From Schistocephalus solidus (taxonomy: Eukaryota > Platyhelminthes > Cestoda > Diphyllobothriidea > Diphyllobothriidae): 64,000 nt of DNA. Location: contig WEDG01004562.1 of the NCBI GenBank assembly GCA_017591395.1, positions 62,001 to 126,000 of the forward strand, written 5' to 3'. The notes below the pieces were generated by a model, which was not told the DNA's origin, did no database searches, and saw only the letters and a program-made list of their open reading frames with translations. The position numbers and the translations under genes are program-made. Shown piece after piece: positions 1-11,188 of this stretch (positions are counted from its first letter, which is position 1; the number at the start of each line of letters is the position of its first letter).

Positions 1-2735
1 AAGGAGAATGGACGCCATACCGGAAAACGGCACGGAATAGAGAAGGAAATAGTAGTTGAGAAACCCCTTCGTTGATGATAGACAACCGAAGTCTGCGTTC
101 CAATTAATCAAAACTGAAAGCCAAATCAAAAACTTTGGCTGAACGTGAATATCGACATAACGAGCAATCTCAGTCTAAATGAAAAAAAAAATGATGTGAT
201 ATTGGCAATATTGATAAGAAAGAGGACTGTCTTATCGTACAGCCCCAGAATGAGATAGGATCACCTACTATTCTGAAGTTCATTAGGTACCGAATCAAAT
301 AGTTGTCTTTGGCATCCGTGAAATTCCAGGAACAATAAAAGGCAGCTTTTTTCATTGGTTCCGGCGTTATGCCTTCATAATTCAACGGGCTTGACATATG
401 CTCACTGGCGTTGTGCTTTGGGTCGTTTGAGTCTTCTGTCCCTGACAGAAGCCGGCCTTTAGAAACCATAAAAGAATGACAGCAGCTCTGTAGTCGGATA
501 ACGCAAGAGATGGCCGTGTCCTTGGTTGAGGCTGGAGTCACACGGCCGTGCCCGCCACGGTCTCACGGTGTGTCCTTGACCGGAACCTGTTCTGCGTCGT
601 CATGTCTGTGTACGCGATCATCCGAATGCTCTCAGTTCCGATAACTTACGCGCGCGAAGTAGACTTGCGATGCACCTACCACACTCTCTCCTCCCCCTCA
701 ACTTGACCATCCCTTTACCTACCCTTGTGTGGTACACATAATGGACCTAGTCGGAAATGAAGGTCAACATGTCAGATGATAACTGAGCCTTTAGCTTTCT
801 GGCTTGTAGAATGCCAGGAACAATTGAAATAAAAGAAAATTGAACTCAAACATTCGGTTCTCGACAGTTTTCGTGCTACAAAGTATGTTTTGCTAATATC
901 TGGTGGTGAAAATATTTACAATACTGACAGAACAGATGCTAGCTAACAGCCTAGACTCGGGTGTTTCGACGAGCTGCCTGACGCAGCTGCGAAGGGTTCA
1001 GCTCATCAGTAAATTCCTCAGCATTCCTCGTGTATTTTTCGGTTTATAAAAGCCAGGTTTCCACACGTCTTGTTTACATTCCGGTAAAAGTAATGCATGA
1101 CCTTGGAGTAAATTCTTAGGAACAGAACTTTTCAGGCTAAGACGGAAACTAGATATGAATATTTGAACTTAAATTGATCAGCGGGACAACCACATAACAT
1201 GCATAAACTGCCAAATGCAGTCAATACTATACAACCATTTAAATATTTATTATACTGAGGGTACGGGCACTAGATAAAAGACTGTAGTCTGGCTTGTATA
1301 ACGGGGAAAAAAAGGAAAAAAGGACTCACATTCGTGCCCATATTTTTTCCAGTTTTATATCATAGGTCTTTTTTAATGACGTCTGGTATACTCGAGCAGG
1401 TAATAGCGATGTTGCTCTCAGAACAGCGACGCAAAAAGTCTTATTCAATGGTGAGAACGATTTACAAGTGAAAATCTACTGACTAACTGAGATACATTGA
1501 AGTTACTGCTGAGCTAAAACACTATGTTAGAAAAACATACCTCAAAGACGTCCCTCTGCACTGAGAGACTATTCATAAGCGTCTTTGGGGTATTCTCGTA
1601 TGGAGGAAAACTCCTTAAAACTGATTGTTTTAGTCAGGTACTGCTGCCTACAGGCCATTGTATAAGCTGAGGTAGGAAGGAAGGAAAAGTAACCGAGTCT
1701 ACACCCTGTCTAATAGTGCAATAAAAACTATCCTCGGTAAGAAAACGGAAACGTATCGGGCAATGGACGCACTTGTTTAATTTTTGAGCTTTCGAACCTG
1801 CCCACGAGAAAAATGTGATCGCAGCAGCAGAATAAGTGGCAAATGCAGGGCTCATAATAGATCGGGAATTGTGCGGGATCAATTTATCGACTGGTTCAGG
1901 TCTCCTCCAAGACCCAAGTCTCGATGAGCGCTCAGTGTGTTGTTCTTTCGGTGTAAGCGAAGTTTAACTCATCATCCGTTTGAGATTTGTTGGCAGTCAC
2001 TCACTTCTTCCTTCTAACAGTCCCGCATATGTGCCATCCAAAGATGCACTTAGGCTAACCTGTGTAATTACAAGGAAATTTTAGGCAGCTCATGATGGTA
2101 CTAGGCAGGGTAGCTTCGTGCTGGTGTGCAATTTCATACCTAGTCTCGTGGTAATGATCTTCGTCTTCTCGGAAGCATTATAAAGTAGGAAAAAGCATCA
2201 TGCCTCTCCATTTTGTTTCTGTTTTGGTTCTCCGTGGACATCAACTTTCTCATGCGTTTGAACAATCATTTCAATACATTGGTCGCAGAGATATCGGGTC
2301 CGAACTCGCTCTTTCTTTCGAGTTGCTGTCCCATAAAGGGCATTTCCAAACATGGCGTGATTTTTAAGCTACCAGTTGGTTGCTATGACAGCTAAGCGGT
2401 ATTGTAGTGCTTTGTAGCCTTCCGGTAAACCATGGTCTCCATTCCACCGTTAAAACTTCGCCTGATGAGCACATCAGAGAAGGTGCGATACTGCTTCTTC
2501 CTCCCACATCGTTTTTATATCTGGAGAGATTTTGACCTGCTTATGGAAAGTCTGCAGTATTGTATAACTGACAGTGTTTATCACAAGCAAATTTACGAAT
2601 AATTGATAATCACTCGCAAACCAGCAACAACGCAGGTACAAAAGCCTCGAAATAATAATAAACGACCTTAAGTTACTTCAATTCTTACAAAAAATTTGAA
2701 AAGTAATATTTAGAGATGAGAAATCTTAACTTGTT
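1..2735. other. no recognisable gene; AT-leaning intergenic DNA
   Basis: I see no coding region that I can assign in this stretch. The open frames are short, lack splice context and have no family motifs. The part at about 860-1260 resembles the repeats at 11189-11530 and 21540-21720 (shared short blocks around a GCAGC...CGA...GGGTTC...CTCAT/CTCAGT core), so it is probably an old dispersed repeat. Confidence 0.4.
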
Positions 2736-2739
2736 TTAA

Positions 2740-4055
2740 AAAGGTGGCAAATTTTGAAAACGTAAAAAAATCGCTGTAAGTGCGACGAATAAATTTAAGT
2801 GAATTGAAAGGTGATAGCATAAGCATTACATTTTGTGTATATTAAGAAAACTATCCTTTCGTCTTATTTACTTATTTATCTCTCTGGTATTTGATTATTA
2901 TTAGTTTCAGATCGGCCTTGAAAAACCAGTAATAATTCATAAATTTTGCGGTCTGCAATCGACTGACAGTAAAGTTGGATCCTATTCTATGCGTTCATAA
3001 AAAAACTTCAAAATAAGATATAACTTAAAAGCATTTACCGAAATAGTGAGCTTTTGGACGTCATTTCTATTGGAGATGGCCGTTTGCGTCATACTTGAAG
3101 ATTCACCAAAACATGAAAACTCGTTGCCATCAAAAATATACGCCTGCAACAAAAGTCGACAATTAATATGCCTACGATCAATTAACCAAACTTTTTTATA
3201 ATAAGTTACCCCTTTAAAAAAGCGCGTTAAGTAAATGTTTCCCTGAGGAATATATGCGGACTTTACCTTTTTCCAAGGTGACTTCAAGGTGAAAATGTGG
3301 AAGTTTGATTGGTTTTGTGACTTCCTCAAAAATAAGTGATGCATTTTCTGCTGAACATGATAGAACTAACTTTTCGTTTCACTTTGTAACGTTTTTGCTA
3401 CATCTGCTAACTTTAAATGTCCCGTTGTCAGAATGCAAATACACAACAAAGTATTTAAATATATACTACGATTTTGCAAAAATTATTAATCTTCTGTCCA
3501 TTGCGTTTCTAAATTCTGGATAAGCGGAAACAACATTATACAAAAAGTATCTTATAACATGCTTCTAATTTAGCATAGGTTGTTCTGCACAGCATCTTAT
3601 GCGTACTTTTTTAACGGTCCCAATTTTCGCTGTAGTAAAACAAAATTAGTGGTAAGCAATTTTATTCCTACATTTTGTGGCAGAAACGTCAGCACTTTGT
3701 ATAAAATAATTTTCAAAACTGAATTCATATCGTTCTGCTGCAAAACAATGCAGCACGCATCAAACTTTCATTGACATAAGATCGCAATTTCCAATTCCAG
3801 AAGAGATTTATTTTTAAACTTTCTCTTACTTATATTAACGTTCTTTTATAGCAAAATGAACAAAAACGATTGACTTTGCTCTGTGATAGTAAATAGCATA
3901 GGACATTTCTTGAATGTCCCGTGACTTCCGATTTTGCCTGTATCCTGCATGTTTCCCTTCTATATATGAAAGTGAACGTTCAATGTTCTTCAGAAAAACC
4001 TTTCTGAGGATGAAATCCACTCAAAAACCAAAAAAACATATTGAATGAGTTAGGT
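2740..4055. repeat. diverged dispersed repeat, copy A (partner at 40575-41815)
   Basis: This block aligns collinearly, with many substitutions and small indels, to 40575-41815. Shared landmarks in order are GGCAAATTT..GAAAACGT near 2746, the GGTGATAGC..GAGCAT block near 2810, CTCTGGTAT..GATTA..ATTAGTTTCAGAT near 2885, GCATTTACCG near 3030, TGTGACTTCC/CTCCCTGAAAATAAGTGATGCATTTT near 3320, and GATAGTAAATAGC near 3885. The open frames in the two copies are not conserved as protein, so this looks like an old non-coding repeat or a segmental duplication. No terminal repeats were found. Confidence 0.7.
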
Positions 4056-4224
4056 CATCTACCGTACGTAGCAGAAAGAGAACGGTGCCCAAAGTCAGTG
4101 CAAGGCTAGACGAAGGCAATCTTTTCTATTTTCTTCTGCACCTTGGGAAGGCCATGCGATACGGGGGTCACTGGAAATCATAAATTTGGAATCATCAGGA
4201 CTTATGAGCTTTAGTCGGGTGAGC

Positions 4225-4760
4225 TCATTCAATTTTTTTTCCTCAGGTCTGCTGTCTGCTTTTTTGTTGGGTCTGCAGCGAGTGGTGTGTGGGTGTCTTG
4301 GTCATTGAAGATTTGATTAGCTTTGTTGATGTTATCAACCTTTTCCATAGTGACAGTCGCGCCACCTTTGTCAGCCGGCACAATAACTCTGCTGTCGTCA
4401 GCCTTCAGAGACCGTAATCCTTTTTCTTCGTCGATCGATAGCACGTGGCGTTGTTTTTTTGCCAAAGGAGGCCAGTGGCGCCACTGCGTATGGCTGCGCG
4501 GGTGTCTTCAGGGACAGCAGAGGTCAGAAGGAGAGATTCGAGGCTCGCGAGTAAGTTTGTAGGTGCGGCATCGGTATGGCTGAATTTTGTTCCTTTAGAT
4601 AGGAGGCTAATTTCAGCAGGGTGTGAGACTCCTTTTAGAGAGGTTAAAAACTCTCGTAGACATGGTGTTCTCGCTGGTACGACGGAGAAGGAATTGCAGC
4701 TTCATCTGAAGTTCAGTCCGATTGTGGTTCACGCGTTGGTGGGGGAAAGGATACCGCATC
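4225..4760 (-). pseudogene. Penelope-like element, N-terminal part of a second (tandem) copy
   Basis: On the minus strand this region encodes, across at least one frameshift, the N-terminal portion of a Penelope-like element polyprotein. A segment of the NLSKRSLTPAEISLL type can be read near 4640-4600. Near 4400 the frame changes to one ending in RVIVPADKGGATVTM, which matches the first conserved reverse transcriptase block of the family (the I-L/V-PADKGGA motif). It lies downstream, on the minus strand, of the C-terminal GIY-YIG part of the neighbouring copy. That head-to-tail order is a known habit of Penelope-like elements, whose partial tandem copies form pseudo-LTRs. The reading frame stops at about 4229 and the rest of this copy is missing. 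Certainly non-functional. Confidence 0.75.
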
Positions 4761-4795
4761 CATGAATTTCCACTTGGCCAAACACGGATAAGCTA

Positions 4796-5190
4796 TTATT
4801 GGTTTGGCCGACGCGGGTCAGTGAGCCGTGCACGTAGACCTTCGTAGTGTGCATCTAGGTCGACATGGCGGTTGATGTTGTTTGTGTTGATGTGCCAAGC
4901 TTCGAGGAATTCTCGTGCCTGCTTAGTGTTAGCCATGGTGACCACTTCGGTGGCGTCCCAATTGAAGCGGTGGTCACAGTCCACGGCGTGCGCAAACACG
5001 AGGAATAAGGGATCACGTCGGCGGATGGCCAGTTTATGTTCGTTTATACGGGTCCCAAGTTTTCGAACCGTATGGCTTACGTAAGCGCTAGAGTAATTTG
5101 CACACGGAATGCGGTAAATGACATTCCTTTGCTGATCTTTTACTGTAGGGTCTTTAACTCGCGATAGGGCTGCGCGCAAGGAGGACGCCG
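4796..5190 (-). pseudogene. Penelope-like element, GIY-YIG endonuclease part
   Basis: The minus-strand frame (start about 5179, stop 4796) encodes the C-terminal endonuclease module of a Penelope-like element. The segment VIYRIPCANYSSAYV corresponds to the GIY-YIG core, followed by a helix with R-I-N-E-H, and by H-A-V-D-C-D-H-R-F-NWDATEVV, then KQAREFLEAWHI, which resembles the conserved R-x(3)-E region of the endonuclease. In the family this domain nicks the target for target-primed reverse transcription. The Gly and Tyr positions of the core are altered and the frame is separated from the upstream reverse transcriptase by frameshifts at about 5180-5345, so the copy is dead. Confidence 0.8.
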
Positions 5191-5221
5191 GCTTGTGGAC
5201 GATGGAGATTCCAAACCGATT

Positions 5222-5990
5222 TTATTTTCTGGCGATTGCTTCGGAAAGTCCCTGTATGTCGGGTAGACAGTAGAATTTCTGTGACACTGTTTCTCCATTA
5301 GACTCGACGCTTGGTGGTTGTCTCTGGCGTCTGAGACAGTTTTTCACAAAGCTGACCGGGTATCCATTGAGTCGGAATAAGCGATACAAGTAAGCAAGTA
5401 AGGCCGATGAAAAAGGGTCCCGATGCAACTCCTTTTGTTGTTCGCTGGATGGTTGCTTTCATAGTTTAGTATGATGTCAGCCTTCAAGCCTTTGTGGTGC
5501 ACACTCGTCGTCAGGCCACCATTGTCTAGTTTTCGAATAATCATGTCTAGAAACGGGAGGATATTTCCCGTTGCCTCTTCGCGAGTCAATTGGATAGCTG
5601 GGAAAATGTTACGCAGACTCTGATGCAGCTGCTCAACCAAGCATATTTTCATGATAACAAAGGTATCATCTCCATATTGGAGCACCAATTTTGGCTTGAC
5701 AGTTCACATTACATCCTCTTTTTATTGTTGTAATACGAGTTCCGTGAGGAGACCCGATATCGGCGAGCCTATTGGAGGGCCCCTTATCTTTTGAGAATAT
5801 TTCCCGTCGAAATGACATCAGTTCTTCAGGCAGAGTTAAGCATATCTAGAACGTGTTGCAATGGAATATCGACAGGATTGTCTTGTAGGCCTAGAGCTAC
5901 ACTCTCAATTGCCAGGTCATGCGGCATTGAGGAAAATAGGGCGGTAGTGAGGGGATTGCAGTAACGCGTCAAAAATTCCCGGGCCTTCCT
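5222..5990 (-). pseudogene. Penelope-like element, reverse transcriptase core (minus copy)
   Basis: This region is the left arm of a palindrome and encodes reverse transcriptase on the minus strand. The catalytic box reads QYGDDTFVI (near 5690-5665), followed by the family-typical region containing LPFLDMIIRKLDNGG and the NHPANNKRS block. Upstream (5990-5700) the frame is broken, but a segment equivalent to the plus-strand copy (LFSSIPHVLAI... and PMGPPIS) can be traced at the nucleotide level. Two frames, 5688-5344 and 5428-5222, overlap, which shows a frameshift near 5345-5430. The plus-strand sister at 6023-6720 is nearly identical in protein. Confidence 0.82.
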
Positions 5991-6716
5991 TCAGGAGATC
6001 CAAGGCGTCAAAGGATGTCCTGATGAATGCATACAAGCATTTTTATGTAGTTGCCCTATTTTCCTCAATACCGCATGTCCTGGCAATTAAGAGTGTAGCT
6101 CGACGCCTACAAGACAATCGTGTCAATATTCCATTGCAACACGTTCTAGATATGCTTAAACTCTGTCGGAAGAAATATTGTCAATTCCATGCGAAATATT
6201 ATCAACAGGTTAAGGGCACTCCAATGGGCCCGCCGATATCGCGTCTCCTCACGGAACTCGTATTACAACAATAAAAAGAGGATGGTATGTGAACTTTCAA
6301 GCCAAAATTGTGGCTCCGATATGGAGATGATACCTTTGTTATCATGAAAACCTGTGAGGTTGAGCAGCTGCATCAGAGTCTGCTTAACATTTTCCCAGCT
6401 ATCCAATTGACTCGCGAAGAGGCAACGGGAAATATCCTCCCGTTTCTAGACATGACTATTCGAAAACTAGACAATGGTGGCCTGACGACGAGTGTGCACC
6501 ACAAAGGCTTGAAGGCTGACATCATACTAAACTATGAAACCAACCATCCAGCGAACAACAAAAGGAGTCGCATCGGGATCCTTTTTCACCGGGCTTACTT
6601 GCTTACTTGTATCGCTTATTCCGACTCAATGGATACTCGGCCAACTTTGTGAAAAACTGTCTCAGACGCCAGAGACAACCACCAAGCGTCGAGTCTAAAT
6701 GGAGAAAACAGTGTCA
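5279..6716. repeat. large inverted repeat (head-to-head Penelope-like palindrome)
   Basis: The arm 5279-5945 and the arm 6052-6716 are reverse complements of each other with modest divergence, separated by about 106 bases. Example anchors are CTGTGACACTGTTTCTCCAT near 5278 against the complementary block near 6702, and ATTGAGGAAAATAGGGC near 5927 against its complement near 6054. Both arms carry the same part of a Penelope-like reverse transcriptase, transcribed away from the centre. The arms are not identical, so the structure is not a simple sequencing foldback. Confidence 0.85.
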
Positions 6717-6720
6717 CGTA
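6023..6720 (+). pseudogene. Penelope-like element, reverse transcriptase core (plus copy)
   Basis: This is the right arm of the palindrome. The first frame (6023-6274) contains ALFSSIPHVLAI, the degraded equivalent of the motif A region (usually FDVVSLFTSIP), and later the KGTPMGPPIS block. The second frame (6308-6652) starts with WLRYGDDTFVI, the catalytic motif C, and runs through LPFLDMTIRKLDNGG. A stop and a frame change near 6270-6305 separate the two, and a further frame change near 6607-6660 precedes a run matching CLRRQRQPPSVES. The Asp pair of YGDD is intact but motif A is altered and the frame is broken, so the element cannot act alone. Its endonuclease end is missing, because a different Penelope-like element begins shortly after. 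Confidence 0.82.
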
Positions 6721-6819
6721 GTCATGATGTTAACTATTTTTGTCACATTTACGATCCGCCTGCGTCTGACGACGATCCGGAGAACCAATGTTAAAAATTC
6801 CCGCAATCAATCTTCTTTT

Positions 6820-9240
6820 CCCATAGAACGTATTCAACTTCAACTTTACTGCTTGAAATACCTACTTTCCAATCCTTACGTATTAATTACGACTGGAAGA
6901 TATTGCTCCAAGCCAGACGGTGGGAAAAATTTGCCATTCGTGAAAGTCTACTGCGAGAACAGTTAGCATTTCTACACAGACGTCGGAACAAGCAGATTTT
7001 ACTGAAGCCTGTAGACGTAAAACCTGCCGGTAAGGCTACCCTGGGATACAAAATTGTGACCTATTACGGGCGAAGCATGCTTGGTGCTTTCATAAGTGAT
7101 GCCCATTTTCGGCTTCAAGAATTCCAAGTTTGTAAGGAGTGGCACTTGGAGATTTGCCGAGAAAAGCTTCCTTCACAATTATTTGAATCCCAGTACGACA
7201 CGATTGCACATGTTTCAGAACTCGAACGACAGAAGAAGAGGAGTGTTTTAGACAGAAAATGGTTAAGCATATCACAACAAACCGACACAAACCAGAAGTG
7301 TTCAAAGAAGGTTGTAAAATTTGCATCCAGAATCCTCACGAAAACGGAAGAGAGCGTGCTTTCCAAAGTGGGAAATACAATCTTTCTGACTCAAACTATA
7401 TGGGGTTTTCTTGCAAGCTTGAAATCCATCAGATCGATGGCAAACCCCACAGAAGACGAACGGTCTACTTTCGGAAGTAGTACCATACAAGCCTTAAAAG
7501 ACCGGAAACATTTTCAGTACTATCACATGAAGAGAGGAAAGCGTTTAAAGGGTCTTCAAACTGACAAGGATATTAGTATTCTCCCCGCGGACAAAGTAGG
7601 CGCAATTGCGGTTTTTAACAAAACAGATTTCAATGAGAAGATACTGACATTGTTAGAAGATGGATAAACCTACGAACCACCATCTGTGGACCCTAAAAAG
7701 ATATAGCTTTCATTCATTGATATGGTGTTGAAACATCTGACCGGGAGGAAGTAACTCTCGGGAGATATTACTAAATCCCTGAGACAAACTGAACCAACCA
7801 TCGCGAAGATTTATGGAATGCCTAAAGTCCACAAAACTGAAGTTCCACTGCGACCTATAGTCTCAGTAATCGGTGTGCCCAACTAAAACATTTCCAAGTG
7901 GTTTTTCCAAAAGCTACATCCACTTACGAAAAAATTGTGAAACCCCAATTAAGAATTTAATGAAGTTTCTAACGAACTTAAAATGAACCACAATCTCCAC
8001 AGATAAAATAATGGTCTCCTTCGATGTCGTTTCCCTCTTTACCTCCATACCGTTAGACCTAGCAAAATCATACACAGAGGAACTACTGTTGTTCCACGAC
8101 ACGTATGTTCCAGCAACGGCCGTGCTTGAACTGAAGGACCTATGTTTAGAAACCTACATTTCATTCGAACGAAAATTGTATAAGCAACTGAAAGGAGCTC
8201 CAATGGAGTTACCCATCTCTGGTTTTCTCGCTGAAATCACGATGCAGAAACTCGAGGCCGTGACTCTTCCATTAGTTACTCCTAAATTATGGCTGCGTTA
8301 TGTAGACGACAAATTTGTTGTCGTTAAAAAGGACCGACTGTAAATGCTCCATAACACCATCAAGTCCACAATTCCAGGAAATTAGTTCGCACTCGAAAAG
8401 GAAGTTGACAATAAACTGCCATTCCGGCATGTTCTCGTGTAACGAAAGACTGACAGAACACTACGCACATCGGTTTATCGAAAGGAAACTTATGCCGAAG
8501 TCATTCTAACTTATGAGAGCATTCAGCCCATCGCTCGCAAGAGAATTGCTGTCAACAGTCTACTCAGTCGAGCAAAAACACACAAGAAAAAAGGCTTTCG
8601 AATCAAACTGAATCACGTGTGTGAATTATTCTCGCAGAACGTGTAACCTAAGGATTTCGTATGCCGATGCTCGAGGCGGCATAATTCGAAGGAAGAGAAA
8701 CCAAGTAGTTCTAATCAGGTGCCAAAAATGAATGCATGTCGAACCCTTCCTTACATTACGAGTGTGTCCGAATTCCTTGAAAGACATCTAAGGAAGCACC
8801 AACTTCATGTGGTGCACAAACCTACAACTACTTTGCGTACCCAGCTTGTTCACCCTAAGGATAGGTTCCACTATTTGGCCAAGAAAGAAGTCATCTACAA
8901 GATCCCGTGTGAAGCATGTGATGCCGTGTATTATGGTTAGACAGGAAAATATGCCTCTACACGCATCTATGAACATCAGTTGGGCGTAAAGAGGTGATAT
9001 CATCTGTCCCAAGTAGCTATGCATACCCGTAGACATCGGGCACACCTTCGCGCGGGATAAAACTCGGATTGTCGCCGTCTGTCCCTTCAATAAAGGTTAA
9101 GAGTTCCTCGAGGCGATGCACCGAGATGAGTCATGCATCAACAGGCATATCGAGTTGGATGCGGCGTACAGAAATCTTAGGGAGAAGTGGAAGAAACGAG
9201 AACCAACCAGGACAGGCTGATACACACGGCGGCCGCTCAA
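6820..9240 (+). pseudogene. second Penelope-like element, nearly full coding span, broken
   Basis: A distinct Penelope-like element reads left to right. The N-terminal region (about 6820-7400) is rich in basic residues. RT block 1 reads DISILPADKVGAIAVFNK near 7570-7620 before a stop at 7667. The motif A region VSFDVVSLFTSIP is at about 8011-8050, the motif B region QLKGAPMELPISGFLAEI at about 8185-8240 and motif C WLRYVDDKFVVV at about 8290-8330. The GIY-YIG endonuclease is represented by VIYKIPCEACDAVYYG near 8890-8937, ending in a TAG where the Thr-Gly of the family should follow. Several stops and frameshifts (near 7400, 7668, 8343, 8510, 8937) separate these blocks. It differs strongly from the palindromic copies, so two subfamilies are present side by side. 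Confidence 0.85.
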
Positions 9241-9320
9241 TGGTGCCAATGTTCACGCTAGTATCGATTTTTTTCACGCCGTTACAAGGTTAACTGCCTT
9301 TGGTACATTTGCTACCCGCT

Positions 9321-9867
9321 CACCGATCTGCTTAAGGAACATACATGTTCTGTTGTGCCCTGGAGCTCAGACTAGAGCCCTCGTAGGCGGTCGCAAAGCG
9401 ACATGTAGCATATGTTGATAAAGTGCAACCGACAAAGACAAGGGAGACCGGAATGGCCATTTCTGGCTTATTAGCCGTCATCAGCCAGTCATACCCAATC
9501 CCAGTGTGGCACACCTGGGATTCGAACCCTCGACCTTTGGTAATTAAGTCGAATGCTCTACAATTGAGCCACAGGCTCGTTGTTTTGTCGGTTGCGATCG
9601 GGAATATGATGATAGTGTGTTGCCCACCGATCTGCTTAAGGAACATGTATGCTCCGTTGTGCCCTGGAGCTCAGACTAGAGCCCTCGCAGGCGGTCGCAT
9701 AGCGACTTGTAGCATATGTTGATAAAGTGGAACCGACAAAGACAAGGGAGACCGGAATGGCCATTTCTGACTTATTAGCCGTCATCAGCCAGTCATACCC
9801 AATCCTTAGTGTGGCACACCACACCAGAAATAGCCATTCCCGTCTCCCTTGTCTTTATCGGTTCTAA
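9321..9867 (-). mobile_element. tRNA-derived SINE, tandem dimer ending in an inverted tail
   Basis: Two head-to-tail SINE units start at 9321 and 9625 (period about 304). Read on the minus strand, a unit contains a tRNA-like head, a body with CAGAAATGGCCATTCC and GTCTCCCTTGTC, and a 3' module that includes a GGGCACAACGGA-type block. In the first unit the pol III promoter boxes are clear on the minus strand: A box TGGCTCAATTGTAGAGC near 9560 and a perfect B box GGTTCGAATCC near 9525. The second unit lacks the tRNA head and its body (9731-9769) is met by an inverted copy at 9825-9863, which forms a hairpin. The tRNA part does not fold into a usable tRNA (no acceptor pairing), so this is a SINE and not a tRNA gene. 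Confidence 0.8.
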
Positions 9868-9875
9868 ATTAATCA

Positions 9876-9878
<3 letters not shown>

Positions 9879-9909
<31 letters not shown>

Positions 9910-9932
9910 TATGCATATATATATATGATATA
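9879..9932. repeat. (AT)n microsatellite
   Basis: An alternating TA run of about 30 bases is followed by an imperfect ATGCATATATATATATGATATAT stretch split by a few other bases. It directly abuts the inverted SINE tail. Confidence 0.95.
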
Positions 9933-9934
9933 TT

Positions 9935-10532
9935 ACGCCGATAGGGAGCAACACAGGGACCAGCTCAAGTTACGAAATGCGTCACTGGAGTTGCCCACCC
10001 ATAACAAATGCCACACAGGGAATGTGATATCCCGCCAAGGCACATGGTGACTTTGCTCTATCCCACCTACGTTGTTCACAGCACTGAGCTTAGTCGGGTG
10101 AGGAGCAAGATTGCGTGGTATATTTAGCGCAAGTAACCATCCCTGCGATCACCTTGCTGTGGCGCAAACAGTAGAAAAGTTGGAAACCATGGTGGAACTT
10201 TGTGTGCTCCCTACCAAAGCAGTCATGAACAAATTATTTTTTTCCTAGCCGTTGCATGCTCTGTGGTTTTTTTGACAACGGACTTACTTTGGTTCTTCCT
10301 CTTATTCGTTACATGGCATTATCACCTTCAAATGAGCTTTATGAGACAACTACGCTTTTTGACAAATTGTTTTGTTGTTTTCGTCGATTGTTTCTTTTAT
10401 TATACACTCGCAGCACAAGGGTTTCCTTTAGAATAAATTTTGTCAACACGCAGCCCTTATGGCATTGAAGGGAAAACGGCATTTACAGGGATTGCAATTC
10501 AACATTATCGCATCTATTTTGAACAGTGGTAG
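9935..10532. other. non-coding; scraps related to the LINE 3' tail
   Basis: No gene is visible. Short blocks resemble the LINE 3' tail found at 62340-64000: CCCATAACAAATGCC near 10000 and GCGCAAGTAACCATCCCTGCG near 10125. This suggests an old, heavily decayed tail copy. The open frames at 10200-10468 are hydrophobic by base composition only. Confidence 0.45.
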
Positions 10533-11030
10533 ATGAGCGCTCACCGATCGGTTACGGTACACCAGTTGACACCAGCTGGTCCAATCTCTCACTTTAACAT
10601 ACGCGTGGTAAAGCACTATTCACCTGAAAATTGCCGAATAAGATCAGGGTGACTGAAATGACCATTTTGTGGCTCATTAACCATCATCAGTCAACCATAC
10701 CCGACCCCAGGTAGCGCATCATCTGAGGTTCGCACCCATGAACGGTTGTTTAGAAGTCTAAAGCTCTGACCCACTGCGCCACGGGCTCATTATCTTGGCA
10801 GTTTAGATAAGAAATGTTGAAATTGGTTGATGAAAGCTGGCCGAGCGGTTGCTGGACTCAATCACCAGCTCTTGAGACTCAGTCGTGATCCGCGCCAGCA
10901 GCCGTTCAGCGGCTAGGCATTGCTGACAAAGACAAGGGAGACTGGACTGTTCAGTTCTGGTTTAAGAGCACTCATCAGCCAGTCATACTCAACCAAAGGT
11001 GGCGCATGACCCGAGGCCCAAGCTGTTACC
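10533..11030 (-). mobile_element. tRNA-derived SINE, second tandem dimer
   Basis: Two units can be aligned, with the CCGATCGGTT-type start of the 3' module at 10544 and again, as CCGAGCGGTT, at 10841 (period about 297). The first unit has a body at about 10646-10710 and a tRNA-like head at about 10720-10790. On the minus strand that head shows TGGCGCAGTGGGTCAGAGC (A box) and GGGTGCGAACCT (altered B box). The second unit keeps the 3' module and the body (GACAAAGACAAGGGAGACTGG near 10927) and then loses the tRNA head. Confidence 0.75.
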
Positions 11031-11188
11031 CGCCATCTTTAGGTAAATTTCAGGAAAGCATTTCACTAGAACGGTTATCAGAAAGTACGTTTACAAGCAG
11101 TCTTCCATCGTTATGTCCTCCCATTTTTATGTCAGTGCAAACATGTTCAACAGTAGCAAAACGTATTTAGCATACAAGTTACTGGCAA

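Noticed and set aside
4323..4765. plus-strand proteins at 4323-4765
   Set aside because: They lie opposite the Penelope-like N-terminal region, which carries the conserved PADKGGA block on the minus strand.
9515..9590. tRNA gene with perfect B box
   Set aside because: The boxes are good, but acceptor and anticodon stems do not pair and the sequence sits in a recurring SINE unit.
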